A stretch of 49,827 nt of DNA from an uncultured Hyphomicrobiales bacterium (GTDB lineage Bacteria; Pseudomonadota; Alphaproteobacteria; Rhizobiales; Beijerinckiaceae), in NCBI GenBank assembly GCA_903824185.1, contig CAIJVU010000019.1, positions 1 to 49,827 on the forward strand, read 5' to 3'. Below, in pieces: positions 27,189 to 35,733 of this stretch (positions are counted from its first letter, which is position 1; each line of letters opens with the position of its first letter). The position numbers and the translations under genes are program-made. The notes under the pieces were generated by a model. It ran no database searches. It was given only the letters and a program-made list of their open reading frames with translations, and was not told the origin of the DNA.

Positions 27189-28244
27189 ATGGACGATATC
27201 ACAGACGATCTGACCGGTTATGAAAATCGCAGTTGGATCCATCGGATTTTTCATGATCCGAGCTATTACTATTTCATCCTTTGGCATCAGGTTGTTAACT
27301 TTTTCATCTACCTGTCTTGCTTGATGATCGCGCTTGAATCCGTTGAGGAGTGGGACGCGCTTTATCATAACGAATTCATGCTCATTGAATGGATATCGGT
27401 GATTTTCTTCACCTTCGATTATCTGGGCAATGTCTATACGGCGCGTGATCGGCTTAAATATATCACCAGCTTCTGGGGGATGGTCGATCTTCTGTCGATT
27501 CTGCCGTCTTATCTCATGATCTTGAATTTCACCGGTGTGAAAGCAACGAAAATCCTGCGGATTTTGCGTGTCATCCGCGTCTTGCGTGTGTTGAAACTGG
27601 CACGTTCGGCCATGCGCGATGTCAATGACAGCAAAGCAGGCACCACCAATCCGATTGTCGCGAACCTGCGCATTTATTTTATCGCGCTGTTCTCGATCAT
27701 GATGATCTCCTCCACATTGATGTATTATGTGGAAGGCGGGCTTTACAACACCGAAGCCATGACCGAGGGCCAGGCCCATCTTGATGCAAGCCTTGTCAAA
27801 GACGGCAAGGAAGCAGGCTCTGAAAAATTCATGCCGGTTGATCCGATTTCCGGCAATTCCATCCCTGAAGACAAGCGCGTCTTCACCTCCATCCCCACAG
27901 CCATGTGGTGGTGCATCGTGACCCTGACCACAACAGGGTATGGCGATCTCTATCCGGTGACGGTGGGCGGTCGGGTGATTGCCGGTGTGACCATGTTGCT
28001 CGGCTTGGTGCTGTTCGGTATTTTGATGAATATCATCGGCCGCACCTTGATGGTCGTCTTGTTCGGTGAAACGCTCGATGACAAGGAAAAGGCGCATGTG
28101 CCTGCCACACCGGAAGAGGCCCGCATGGCCGCCATCCAGTCACTGGCAGCCCATGGCGTGCTCAATCACGATGCAGCGACGCGTCTGTCTTCGCTCTCGT
28201 CATTGGAATTGACGGCGCGTCTGACAGGGCAGCCGTTGAAATAA
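27189..28244 (+). CDS. Voltage-gated K+ channel, second tandem copy
   Basis: A 351-residue paralogue of the channel just upstream; by eye most positions from residue 16 to 301 are identical. The S4 run KILRILRVIRVLRVLKLARS, the long turret with MPVDPISGNSIPEDKR and the filter TTTGYGD (247-253) are all kept. It differs at the ends: the N-terminus is four to five residues longer and the tail lacks the His/Asp run, carrying LDDKEKAHVPATPEEARMAA and a helix ending LTARLTGQPLK. It has its own leader with a dyad, CAAAAT-CA-ATTTTG, at 27133-27146. Likely the product of a tandem duplication, still under selection for function. Confidence 0.92.
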   Translation: MDDITDDLTGYENRSWIHRIFHDPSYYYFILWHQVVNFFIYLSCLMIALESVEEWDALYHNEFMLIEWISVIFFTFDYLGNVYTARDRLKYITSFWGMVDLLSILPSYLMILNFTGVKATKILRILRVIRVLRVLKLARSAMRDVNDSKAGTTNPIVANLRIYFIALFSIMMISSTLMYYVEGGLYNTEAMTEGQAHLDASLVKDGKEAGSEKFMPVDPISGNSIPEDKRVFTSIPTAMWWCIVTLTTTGYGDLYPVTVGGRVIAGVTMLLGLVLFGILMNIIGRTLMVVLFGETLDDKEKAHVPATPEEARMAAIQSLAAHGVLNHDAATRLSSLSSLELTARLTGQPLK

Positions 28245-28315
28245 CGGACTTTGCTAATAAAGGACTTGGCTAAAGACTGGAACTGATTTTTAACCTGTCT
28301 TGGGGAGTTTAAAAC

Positions 28316-29041
28316 ATGTGTAATGTCTGTGATGATAAAATGATGGCACGCCGTCGTTTTCTGGGTCTCGCTGGAATGGGCCTTGTGGCGGGTTCGATGT
28401 CTTTGATGGGTGGTTCTGAGGCTTTTGCCGCAGGCGGCCCCAAGACCACGCTCACCGCCGATCAGGCTTTGGCAAAGCTCAAGGAAGGCAATGCCAAATT
28501 CGTGGCCGGTCCGCAGCTCTGTGAAGCCGATCTTTTGAATGCCCGTGCGAAAGTCTCGCATGGTCAGGCCCCTTGGGCGACCATTGTCGGTTGCGCTGAC
28601 AGCCGCGTTCCTCCGGAATTGGTGTTTGGTGGGTTGAATGTGGGTGAAATCTTCATCGCCCGCAATGCCGGCAACATGGTTGATACCGCCACCATGGGCA
28701 CCATCGAATATGGTTCGGGTGTGTTGGGCGTGCCGTTGATTGTGGTCTTGGGCCATCAGAGCTGTGGCGCTGTGGCAGCGGCTTGCGATGCCGTCACCAA
28801 GGGTGCGAAATATCCTGGTTCCATCGGCCCGATGGTCAAGGAAATCATCCCCGCTGTGAAAGCGGTCAAGAACATGCCGGGTGATCTCGTCGACAATGCG
28901 GTGCGTGAAAGCGCCAAGCGCACGGCTTTGAAAATTGCCAGCAAGAGCCCGATCATTTCCGGCCTTGTCAAAGAAGGCAAAGTCAAGGTTGTGGCCGCCC
29001 GCTATGATCTCGAAAAAGGCAGCGTCGAATTCTTGGGCTAA
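28316..29041 (+). CDS. Periplasmic beta-class carbonic anhydrase, Tat-exported
   Basis: It interconverts CO2 and bicarbonate. The 241-residue precursor begins with a twin-arginine signal, ARRRFLGLAGMGLVAGSMSL, ending near AFA at 37-39. The zinc ligands are C93, H147 and C150, with the D95/R97 dyad in CADSRVP and GHQSCGAV. An extra CNVC pair precedes the twin arginines, in the part to be removed. Location is therefore periplasm, unlike most beta enzymes. It follows the second K+ channel by 71 bp and may have its own promoter. Confidence 0.93.
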   Translation: MCNVCDDKMMARRRFLGLAGMGLVAGSMSLMGGSEAFAAGGPKTTLTADQALAKLKEGNAKFVAGPQLCEADLLNARAKVSHGQAPWATIVGCADSRVPPELVFGGLNVGEIFIARNAGNMVDTATMGTIEYGSGVLGVPLIVVLGHQSCGAVAAACDAVTKGAKYPGSIGPMVKEIIPAVKAVKNMPGDLVDNAVRESAKRTALKIASKSPIISGLVKEGKVKVVAARYDLEKGSVEFLG

Positions 29042-29072
29042 TCACCCCTGTTTCGATGTGTGTTTGATTTCG

Positions 29073-29104
29073 GCGTCCGTCTTGCAAAAGACGGGCGCTT
29101 TTTT
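29073..29104. terminator. Terminator between carbonic anhydrase and bglX
   Basis: GCGTCCGTCTT-GCAA-AAGACGGGCGC forms an 11-bp stem with one T-G pair, followed by six T. It separates two convergent genes. Confidence 0.9.
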
Positions 29105-29106
29105 GT

Positions 29107-31332
29107 TTATCGTGCAGGTGGCAGCGTGATTTTGACCTGTTGGGTCTCTTGCGCATTCAGCCCCGCCATAATGGTGAGCGTGCCTGCGGGCGCATGCGCT
29201 GTGCCCGCCCCGTCGTGATAGATGAGGCTTTCAAGCGGGATGTTGATTTTGGCCACACCGCTTGCCCCGCGCTCCAGCGTGATGCGCGCAAAGCCGCGTA
29301 ACTGCTTTTCCGGTTGCGAGACCGCGGCCACATCTTGGCGGGTATAGACCTGCACCAGCGTGGTGCTCCGTCGCTTGCCTTGATTGTGCACAGGCGTTTC
29401 GATCACCAAAGCATCGGGTTTGTTCGCATCTCCTTGCAGCGAAACCGTGGGCGTGTCGAGGCTGAACGGCGCATAAGACAGACCAAAGCCGAAGGGATAT
29501 TGCGGCGTCAGGCTCAGATCACTATAGCCGGTTGTATAGGGCTTGTTGTCGGGTGTTGCGGGCCGTCCTGTCGGGCGACGGTCATGGGTGATCGGGATTT
29601 GTCCCACTTGCCGCGGAATGGTGACGGGCAGATGTCCCAAAGGTTCCGCTTCCCCCCACAAAATCCGTTTGAGTGCATCCCCGCCTTGGCTTCCCGGTTG
29701 CCAAGCCAGCAAAACCGCCATGGCCTTGTCATAAAGAACGGGATCGATGATCGGGCGTCCCGCTAGCAAAACCACAATCACCGGCTTGCCCAGCGCTGTG
29801 ATTTTAAGCAGCAATTCGCGTTGCCGTCCGGGCAGATCAGGCTGTGCGCGGCTCGCGGCTTCCCCGCTCATGGTGGCACGTTCCCCCAAAGCCAGTATCA
29901 CCACATCACTGCGACGGGCTGTGGCCACTGCTTTGGCCATCTCCTGATCGCTTGCCTGTTCAATGTGCCCGCCCGATGCAAAGGCAAAATTTTTGAGAGA
30001 TTTTTGCATGGCCGCGCGCAAAGTCACCACATGGGCAGGATCACCATGGGCGGGCCATGGGCCCATCGTATCGGCCTTGGCATCGCTCAAAGGGCCGATC
30101 AGCGCAATGCGCTGCGGCGCATGCGGATCAAGCGGCAAGATCCCGTCCTTGTTTTTCAGCAGCACCGTGCTTTCTTCCGCAAGCTGCCGCGACAAAGCCA
30201 GATGGTCGGGATGCTCAATGACTGTGGCCTCGCGCTCAACGTCCGAACGGGCGAAGGGATCATCAAACAGACCCAGTTTTTCTTTCATCATCAACACACG
30301 CGTCACCGCGCGGTCCAGCGCATCGGATGAAACGCGGCCCGTCGTCACCAGTTGAGGCAGATGGGCGACAAAGGCGCGGGCCTGCATATCCATATCGGTA
30401 CCCGCAAGCAGAGCTTTCGACGCACTGTCGGAAAGATCCTGCGCCACCCCATGCACCGGCAATTCCAGCATGGCCCCGAAATCGCTGACCACCAGACCAT
30501 GAAAGCCCCATTCTTTGCGCAAGACGTCATCGAGCAAAAACCGATTGGTGATGCCGGGGGTGCCATCGGGCGCGTTGAAGGCGGCCATAAAGCATCCGAT
30601 GCCGCTTTGCGCGGCGGCTTTGAAGGGCGGCAATTCTTGATCGCGTAAGGCGCGCAGCGACAGATCGGTTGCGGAATAATCGCGCCCGCCTTCCACCGCG
30701 CCATTGCCCGCAAAATGCTTGGCACAGGCAAGGACATGGGCGGGATCGGACAGGGTCTCGCCTTGCAATCCTTTGACGCGGGCTTGTGCAATCAAGGCCG
30801 CATACCATGGCGATTCACCGGCCCCTTCCACCATGCGGCCCCAGCGCGGATCACGCGCCACATCCAGCATCGGCGCATAAACCCAGTTCACGCCGGCCGC
30901 CGCCGCTTCCCGTGCTGCGGCGCGTTCGGCTTGTTCGATCAGCTCCGGATTAAAACTCGCGGCTTGCGCAAGCGGCGTCGGAAAGATCGTCCGATAGCCA
31001 TGCAACACGTCAAAGCCGAGCAGCAGCGGGATTTTCAAGCGGCTATGGGCAAGGGTCAGTTCCTGCAAATTCCGCGTATAGGCTGCGCCATAGACATTGA
31101 AAAGCCCACCCACCGTGCCTTGCTTGATCGCGCTTTCCACATCGGGGGTTGCATAGGGGCCGGTGACCGCATTATGGCCAGACAATAAATTGAGTTGTCC
31201 GGCTTTTTCTTCCAGCGTCATCGCCTGCAGCAAGGCTGTGACGCGGGGGGAGGGCTGAGGCTCTTGCGCATCAGCGGCGGAGACACAAAGGAGGACGGCC
31301 AGACAGGCCAGCAGGCGGGCGGTGTTTTTCAT
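29107..31332 (-). CDS. bglX: Periplasmic beta-glucosidase, glycoside hydrolase family 3
   Basis: A 741-residue precursor of a GH3 exo-beta-glucosidase (BglX type). The signal peptide is residues 1-22 (MKNTARLLACLAVLLCVSAA), then a TIM-barrel domain with KHFAGNGAVEGGRDYS and the nucleophile D284 in GLVVSDFGAML. The alpha/beta sandwich domain and a C-terminal FnIII-like domain complete the usual three-domain layout. The ATG at 31332 gives a clean signal peptide; a TTG five codons upstream is less likely. It would release glucose from beta-linked oligosaccharides in the periplasm. Confidence 0.94.
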   Translation of the reverse strand: MKNTARLLACLAVLLCVSAADAQEPQPSPRVTALLQAMTLEEKAGQLNLLSGHNAVTGPYATPDVESAIKQGTVGGLFNVYGAAYTRNLQELTLAHSRLKIPLLLGFDVLHGYRTIFPTPLAQAASFNPELIEQAERAAAREAAAAGVNWVYAPMLDVARDPRWGRMVEGAGESPWYAALIAQARVKGLQGETLSDPAHVLACAKHFAGNGAVEGGRDYSATDLSLRALRDQELPPFKAAAQSGIGCFMAAFNAPDGTPGITNRFLLDDVLRKEWGFHGLVVSDFGAMLELPVHGVAQDLSDSASKALLAGTDMDMQARAFVAHLPQLVTTGRVSSDALDRAVTRVLMMKEKLGLFDDPFARSDVEREATVIEHPDHLALSRQLAEESTVLLKNKDGILPLDPHAPQRIALIGPLSDAKADTMGPWPAHGDPAHVVTLRAAMQKSLKNFAFASGGHIEQASDQEMAKAVATARRSDVVILALGERATMSGEAASRAQPDLPGRQRELLLKITALGKPVIVVLLAGRPIIDPVLYDKAMAVLLAWQPGSQGGDALKRILWGEAEPLGHLPVTIPRQVGQIPITHDRRPTGRPATPDNKPYTTGYSDLSLTPQYPFGFGLSYAPFSLDTPTVSLQGDANKPDALVIETPVHNQGKRRSTTLVQVYTRQDVAAVSQPEKQLRGFARITLERGASGVAKINIPLESLIYHDGAGTAHAPAGTLTIMAGLNAQETQQVKITLPPAR

Positions 31333-31439
31333 AAGGCCAATGAGCAAAAATCGCCTGCAGGATCAAGCCTTGCGGGCTTTTTGCCAACAGGCAAAAATAG
31401 CGCATTACGCGCGGCGCGCATTGTGTGCGGCCTTGATTT

Positions 31440-31453
31440 GCCATGCGCATGGC
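31440..31453. promoter_or_regulatory. 14-bp palindrome upstream of bglX
   Basis: GCCATGCGCATGGC is a perfect palindrome in the 254-bp gap between bglX and the phosphatase-like gene. Its symmetry resembles a regulator half-site pair; no regulator is assigned. Confidence 0.35.
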
Positions 31454-31586
31454 GGGATTTCGGGCTTGGGTGCAAATCAAACTTGCCTAAAGCCCGTCAA
31501 TCAGTCACAAAATCATGAAAGAGACAGGGTAAATTGATCCGAATCGCGCCAGCGATCATGCGGGCATAACGGGAGCTGCGAGTGAT

Positions 31587-32039
31587 ATGACCGAACGGAT
31601 CCGCTATTCGGACAGGGTTTACAATGTCCTGTTTCTCTCCGTCACCAATTGTGCGCGCTCGATTATGGCCGAGAGCATCATGCGCAAAAATGGTGGATTT
31701 TTATACAAGCCGTTTTCAGCGGGAATGGAGCCTGCGGGGACAGTGCATCCGCTGACTTTGAAAACGCTGGAGGCGCGTGATTATCCCACCGACAATCTGC
31801 AATCAAAAGCCATCAGCACCTTCGAGAAAAATTCCAGTCCCGATATGGATTTGATTTTTACCTTTTGTGACCGCTCGCACGGGCAGGCGGCTGTGATGTG
31901 GCCGGGCCATTCTTCGACCTCGCTGTGGTCCATTCCTGATCCGACGCTGACGGTTGGTGACGAGGCCGCCAAGATGGTGTCGTTCAATCGGGCTTTTGAC
32001 ACAGTCTATGAACATATAGCCGCCCTTTTGGTGCTGTAG
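31587..32039 (+). CDS. Arsenate reductase / LMW phosphatase-like protein lacking the nucleophilic Cys
   Basis: A 150-residue protein with the low-molecular-weight phosphatase fold. The P-loop normally reads C-x5-R-S; here it is SVTNCARS, so the nucleophile position is Ser (S18), with a Cys four residues later (C22) and the Arg kept (R24). The general-acid loop DP is kept (D118, IPDPT). The ArsC-like FTFCD (C94) is present, but the second redox Cys before the WPG motif is missing. It may be an inactive or altered-chemistry homologue. No ars genes are nearby. The small gene after it starts 9 bp downstream. Confidence 0.82.
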   Translation: MTERIRYSDRVYNVLFLSVTNCARSIMAESIMRKNGGFLYKPFSAGMEPAGTVHPLTLKTLEARDYPTDNLQSKAISTFEKNSSPDMDLIFTFCDRSHGQAAVMWPGHSSTSLWSIPDPTLTVGDEAAKMVSFNRAFDTVYEHIAALLVL

Positions 32040-32048
32040 GGGGAGCCC

Positions 32049-32261
32049 ATGCGCCGCAAGGCCAGTTATGAAGGCTATCAGTCGAAATATTATACCGTTC
32101 GCCCGCTTGGTCTGGTCGCCTATGAAATGGGCGTGCCGGTCAGCGAATTGAAAGAGCAAATGGAGCGCGAGCGTCTCAAAGCCTTCAAGGAAGATGGCGG
32201 CCCCATGGTGCTAGGCACGGCCATGCGCAAGGCGCTTGTAAAATCAGGATCAAGGGACTGA
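32049..32261 (+). CDS. Small basic hypothetical protein
   Basis: A 70-residue protein rich in Lys, Arg and Glu, with no recognised family. The central part, VRPLGLVAYEMGVPVSELKEQMERERLKAF, could form a helix-turn-helix-like pair, but this is weak. The ATG follows GGGGGAG at about 32038 and lies 9 bp after the phosphatase-like gene, so the two likely share a transcript. Confidence 0.65.
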   Translation: MRRKASYEGYQSKYYTVRPLGLVAYEMGVPVSELKEQMERERLKAFKEDGGPMVLGTAMRKALVKSGSRD

Positions 32262-32319
32262 CGACCGCGCGCGTGGTATGGTCTTGGTATCGTCGGTTTT
32301 GCTTGCGAGTGACAGGTGG

Positions 32320-32964
32320 ATGATGTTTGAAAAAATAGCTGCGTTTTTCTCCTCGGCCGGTTTTGCCGTGGTCGCCATATTCGGCATCAATCTGGGGACC
32401 GAGGAGCCGCCTTATCAGGTCGTAGAGGTGATCGGCCCGCATATGGAAATCCGCTCTTACCCCTCGCGTCTTGCGGCGGAAACCACCGTGCCGGTTGCGG
32501 GCGAGAAATCCCCCGACAGCCGCGCGTTCGGGATTATCGCAGCCTATATTTTTGGCGATAATCAATCCCGCAGCGCGATTGCCATGACCGCGCCCGTGGA
32601 GACCCAATCCGCAAGCGCCAAAGGACAGACAATTGCCATGACGGCGCCGGTTGATGTCGCGGCACAGGCTGGCAGCATGACCATGCGGTTTTTCATGCCC
32701 TCGTCTTACACGCAGGAGAGCTTGCCTGTGCCCAATAATCCGCAGGTAAAAATTGTGCGCGTCGAGCCGCAGATTTTTGCCGTGCGCCGTTATTCCGGCC
32801 TTTCGGATCAAAGCGATGTCGCGCAACAGGCTGAGGCATTGCAGGCGGCGCTGAAGGCAACGCCATGGACGCCCAAATCTACGCCGCGCGCCTATTATTA
32901 CAATCCGCCTTGGACCTTGCCGATGCTGCGCCGCAATGAGGTGGTGATCGAGGTGCGTCGCTGA
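32320..32964 (+). CDS. SOUL heme-binding family protein
   Basis: A 214-residue protein of the SOUL/HEBP family. An N-terminal hydrophobic segment (about 5-23, AAFFSSAGFAVVAIFG) suggests a membrane anchor or signal. The SOUL core follows: PYQVVEVIGPHMEIRSYPSRLAAET, RSAIAMTAPVETQ, IAMTAPVDV, and the C-terminal RAYYYNPPWTLPMLRRNEV. The family binds heme or porphyrins; the role in this organism is not known. The start is uncertain among 32278, 32320 and 32323. Confidence 0.87.
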   Translation: MMFEKIAAFFSSAGFAVVAIFGINLGTEEPPYQVVEVIGPHMEIRSYPSRLAAETTVPVAGEKSPDSRAFGIIAAYIFGDNQSRSAIAMTAPVETQSASAKGQTIAMTAPVDVAAQAGSMTMRFFMPSSYTQESLPVPNNPQVKIVRVEPQIFAVRRYSGLSDQSDVAQQAEALQAALKATPWTPKSTPRAYYYNPPWTLPMLRRNEVVIEVRR

Positions 32965-33102
32965 TCCCTGCATGCCGTTTGATGGAGGCTGCCCGTGCGT
33001 TTTTGCCGCTTGCCAAAGACATGAAAACACTTTCAAATCATGACGAACGAGACTGGCACGCAAAGCCCGTCCATCACATCAAGACGGGGAGACTGAAACG
33101 CT

Positions 33103-33840
33103 ATGAGCCAACACGCCGGATCACGTGATCTTTACGAGGGGCTGCGCAAGATTGATACGCCCACCATCACCAATGTGGTGGCAACCTATCCGCAAAAACC
33201 CTTGTGTCTCGGGCTTTATAATCCTTGGACGGAAAACTGGTACACGGATCGTTCGATCCGCACCATCTATCCGGAAATGGGCCCGATCGTCGGTCATGCC
33301 GTGACCTGCGTCTATGGTCTGCCGGATCCGAATTTTCAGGGCCGGTTGAGTTTCATGGATGTGGTCGATGCGCTGGACGCCATGAAAAAACCCACCATTT
33401 TGGTGATCCAGCAAAAATGGCCCGATCACATTATGAATAAAGCAGGGCTTGCTGGTGAAGTCATGGTGACCAGCATGAAGGCCGTGGGTTGTATCGGCCT
33501 GATTTCCAACGGGCCGTCGCGCGATGTCGATGCCGTGCGCAAATTGAATTTCCAGATGTTGCTGGGGGGCGTCACCGCAGGCCATGGCGAGCAAAGCGTG
33601 CAGGCGGTCAATGTGCCGGTCTCGGTCGGGGGCATGGATATCGCACCCGGTGACATGATCCATATGGATGAAAACGGTGCCGTGAAATTCCCCGCCGACA
33701 AAGCGTGGCAGGTCTTGGAAAACGCCGAAAAAATGCTGGACGAAGAGGCGGTCTTGCTCGAAAAACTGCGCCATGCCAAATCGGCAGAGGATGTGCGCAA
33801 GGCCAATGGCTTTTACGGCCCCGCACCCACGAAAAAATAA
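33103..33840 (+). CDS. RraA-family protein (possible HMG/CHA-type aldolase)
   Basis: A 245-residue protein with the RraA/methyltransferase-like swivelling fold. The motifs LRKIDTPTITNVVATY near the start, GPIVGHAVTC and SNGPSRDVDAVRKL correspond to the family metal/substrate site around the conserved Arg-Asp. In its longer members this family includes 4-hydroxy-4-methyl-2-oxoglutarate aldolases, but others are of unknown function. The opposite neighbour is a D-2-hydroxyacid dehydrogenase across a terminator. The substrate is unassigned. Confidence 0.82.
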   Translation: MSQHAGSRDLYEGLRKIDTPTITNVVATYPQKPLCLGLYNPWTENWYTDRSIRTIYPEMGPIVGHAVTCVYGLPDPNFQGRLSFMDVVDALDAMKKPTILVIQQKWPDHIMNKAGLAGEVMVTSMKAVGCIGLISNGPSRDVDAVRKLNFQMLLGGVTAGHGEQSVQAVNVPVSVGGMDIAPGDMIHMDENGAVKFPADKAWQVLENAEKMLDEEAVLLEKLRHAKSAEDVRKANGFYGPAPTKK

Positions 33841-33883
33841 GGTTTTGTCGATGCTCAGGGCGCGATCTTAGCGATCATATTTG

Positions 33884-33907
33884 AAGGGGCGTTTGACGCC
33901 CCTTTTT
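33884..33907 (+). terminator. Intrinsic terminator after the RraA-family gene
   Basis: AAGGGGCG-TTTGA-CGCCCCTT with a following T-run is a strong hairpin 44 bp after the stop, just before the end of the convergent dehydrogenase gene. Confidence 0.9.
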
Positions 33908-33909
33908 CT

Positions 33910-34932
33910 TTAAAAGTGATGTTTGATGGCGTCCCAATTCACGCAATTGGTCAGTTTGCCGTCGCGCAAATAACGGCAGACAACTTCGGATGCTTTGCGC
34001 CTGATATCGAGATTGCCGGGCGGGCTGAAAAAGGCCGCATGGGGGGTGATGAGCAGACGCTCTTTCAGCCAATCGGCCCCCGCCGACCATTCCGCCAGCA
34101 AAGCGGGCAAGGGGGTCGGTGGTTCTTGCGGCAAGACATCCAGTCCCGCACCGCCGACCTGTCCGGATTTCATGGACTCATAAAGCGCATCGAGATCAAT
34201 CAGCGGCCCGCGGGCGGTGTTGATCAGCAAAAGCCCGGGCTTGGCACAAGACAGGGTGCGGGCATTGATGAGGTGATGGGTCTCCTCGTTATAGGGCGCA
34301 TGCAGGCTCACGGCATCCGATTGCGCCAGCAAGTCTTCAAGGCTGTGAACCCGCTTGAAGCCCGTTGCGAGATCAACCCCGTTCGGCAGATGCGGATCAT
34401 AAAAGGCCACCTGCATGTCAAAGCCCGCAGCGCGGCGGGCCGCGGCCAGGCCGATCCGGCCCAAACCGACAATCCCGAACGTGCCGCCGCGCAACCGGCG
34501 CATCAAAGTGGGGGCGGGCGCCCAGCCCCATGTCCCGACGGGATCAGGGCGTAGACGGTCTTGATAGGGCACAATGCCGCGGGCCAGCGCCAGCATCAAT
34601 GTCACGGCATGATCGGCCACTTCGGTTGTGCCGTAATCGGGCACATTGCACACGGGCACCCCGCGGGCCGACCAGGCTTTGACATCGAGATTGTCATAGC
34701 CGACGCCGAGCCGCACAATGACTTTGCACTGGGGATATTGGTCGATGGGGCCGACATCATGTTGGGCGGCGCCGCTGATAATGCCTTGTGCGCGCAAGCA
34801 CTCCTCGACGGGGGGCATATCACTGGCCACCCCCGGCCCTTTATAGAAGGTCAGCTGAGCAAAATCGCCGAAAACCGCCTCCTCCAATCCTTCGTCTGCC
34901 TTGGTGTAATTGAGATAGAGAACATGGGCCAT
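33910..34932 (-). CDS. D-isomer-specific 2-hydroxyacid dehydrogenase (CtBP-like)
   Basis: A 340-residue NAD-dependent dehydrogenase. The Rossmann motif GLGRIG lies at 156-161 and the catalytic set is R241 (NTARGPLID), E270 (DVLPQEPP) and H298 (ITPHAAFFS). The TPHAAFFS form and the DYGTTEVADHA segment are those of the CtBP-like branch rather than of PGDH. The true substrate is unknown. A 72-residue membrane protein gene lies 35 bp upstream on the same strand, so the two are probably co-transcribed. Confidence 0.9.
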   Translation of the reverse strand: MAHVLYLNYTKADEGLEEAVFGDFAQLTFYKGPGVASDMPPVEECLRAQGIISGAAQHDVGPIDQYPQCKVIVRLGVGYDNLDVKAWSARGVPVCNVPDYGTTEVADHAVTLMLALARGIVPYQDRLRPDPVGTWGWAPAPTLMRRLRGGTFGIVGLGRIGLAAARRAAGFDMQVAFYDPHLPNGVDLATGFKRVHSLEDLLAQSDAVSLHAPYNEETHHLINARTLSCAKPGLLLINTARGPLIDLDALYESMKSGQVGGAGLDVLPQEPPTPLPALLAEWSAGADWLKERLLITPHAAFFSPPGNLDIRRKASEVVCRYLRDGKLTNCVNWDAIKHHF

Positions 34933-34967
34933 CAGCGGATCTTTCTTAGGGAGGTTAAGTGCGGGGG

Positions 34968-35186
34968 TTATTGCAAAATCGTCACCAGTTCATAAAGCGG
35001 GATCATCACCAAAAGGGCGGCAAAGACAATCATGATCATGCGAAACAAAAGGTTTTCAAGGCTGCGATATTTGCGGCCGCTCTGCTTTTTGACACGGATC
35101 ATTGCTGCGGCGCAAAAAAGTAAAGTGCCAATGGCGGCGGTCACAAAGACCTCGAAAAAATCGGCAAAGGTCCAGTCCAAAGGCAT
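34968..35186 (-). CDS. Small two-TM membrane protein
   Basis: A 72-residue protein with two hydrophobic segments, at about 11-28 (FEVFVTAAIGTLLFCAAAMI) and 47-67 (MIMIVFAALLVMIPLYELV), joined by a basic loop (RVKKQSGRKYRS). No family is recognised. The ATG at 35186 fits the TM layout; upstream in-frame codons add a non-hydrophobic, Pro/Cys-rich stretch that looks non-coding. It is upstream of the D-2-hydroxyacid dehydrogenase in a likely operon. Confidence 0.6.
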   Translation of the reverse strand: MPLDWTFADFFEVFVTAAIGTLLFCAAAMIRVKKQSGRKYRSLENLLFRMIMIVFAALLVMIPLYELVTILQ

Positions 35187-35409
35187 GATGCAAGGTGTCC
35201 GCTTTTGTCTCGTTTGGCCGCAGACTAGCCGAGCGGTCGGCGGCTGGCAATCGGGCGGGGTTTGGGCCAAGCACAAGGTTTTGCCACAGGATTGCCCCAA
35301 TGTTTGGGCTTGATGGCAGCACGCCTCGTGGTGTCTTGAAGATTCAACGCCACATGACTATGTAAGATCCCTGATCGTGAAACCATTTCTTTCATTGTGA
35401 GTTTTACCC

Positions 35410-35733
35410 ATGAATCAATTAGGACAAAATCTTTTTACTCTTCTCGGTATTTTGGAGAAGAAACATAACCTCACGACGCTTGACGGGTTGCACCGCCAGG
35501 TTCTCTATTTCGTCATGGATTGCTTTGCCAAAGACGGTGCGGTGTCGACGGTCAATGTCGTCGAACAACATTTCACCTCGCGCAGTTCGACCTATCGCAA
35601 GATCAGCGATTTGCGCGAAATGGGCTTTTTGATGGAGCAGTGGCGTGAAGGTGTCTGCATGATTCTGCCCGGTCCGAAACTGGATCAATTTATCGCAGAA
35701 CTCGGTGCAGAGGCCGGACATGGACCTCAATAG
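35410..35733 (+). CDS. Winged-helix DNA-binding protein (MarR-like)
   Basis: A 107-residue protein. Helices and a wing are suggested by TTLDGLHRQVLYFVMDCFAKDG, then VVEQHFTSRSSTYRKISDLREMGFL as the helix-turn-helix, with WREGVCMILPGPK as the wing. This pattern resembles MarR/PadR-type regulators, though I cannot place the subfamily. The next gene starts inside its last codons (overlap 35720-35733), so the pair is co-expressed. The ligand and targets are unknown. Confidence 0.72.
   Translation: MNQLGQNLFTLLGILEKKHNLTTLDGLHRQVLYFVMDCFAKDGAVSTVNVVEQHFTSRSSTYRKISDLREMGFLMEQWREGVCMILPGPKLDQFIAELGAEAGHGPQ

Noticed and set aside
31378-31397. TTTTTGCC-AACA-GGCAAAAA hairpin upstream of bglX taken as a terminator
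   Set aside because: The T-run lies on the 5' side and the A-run on the 3' side for either direction, the reverse of an intrinsic terminator.
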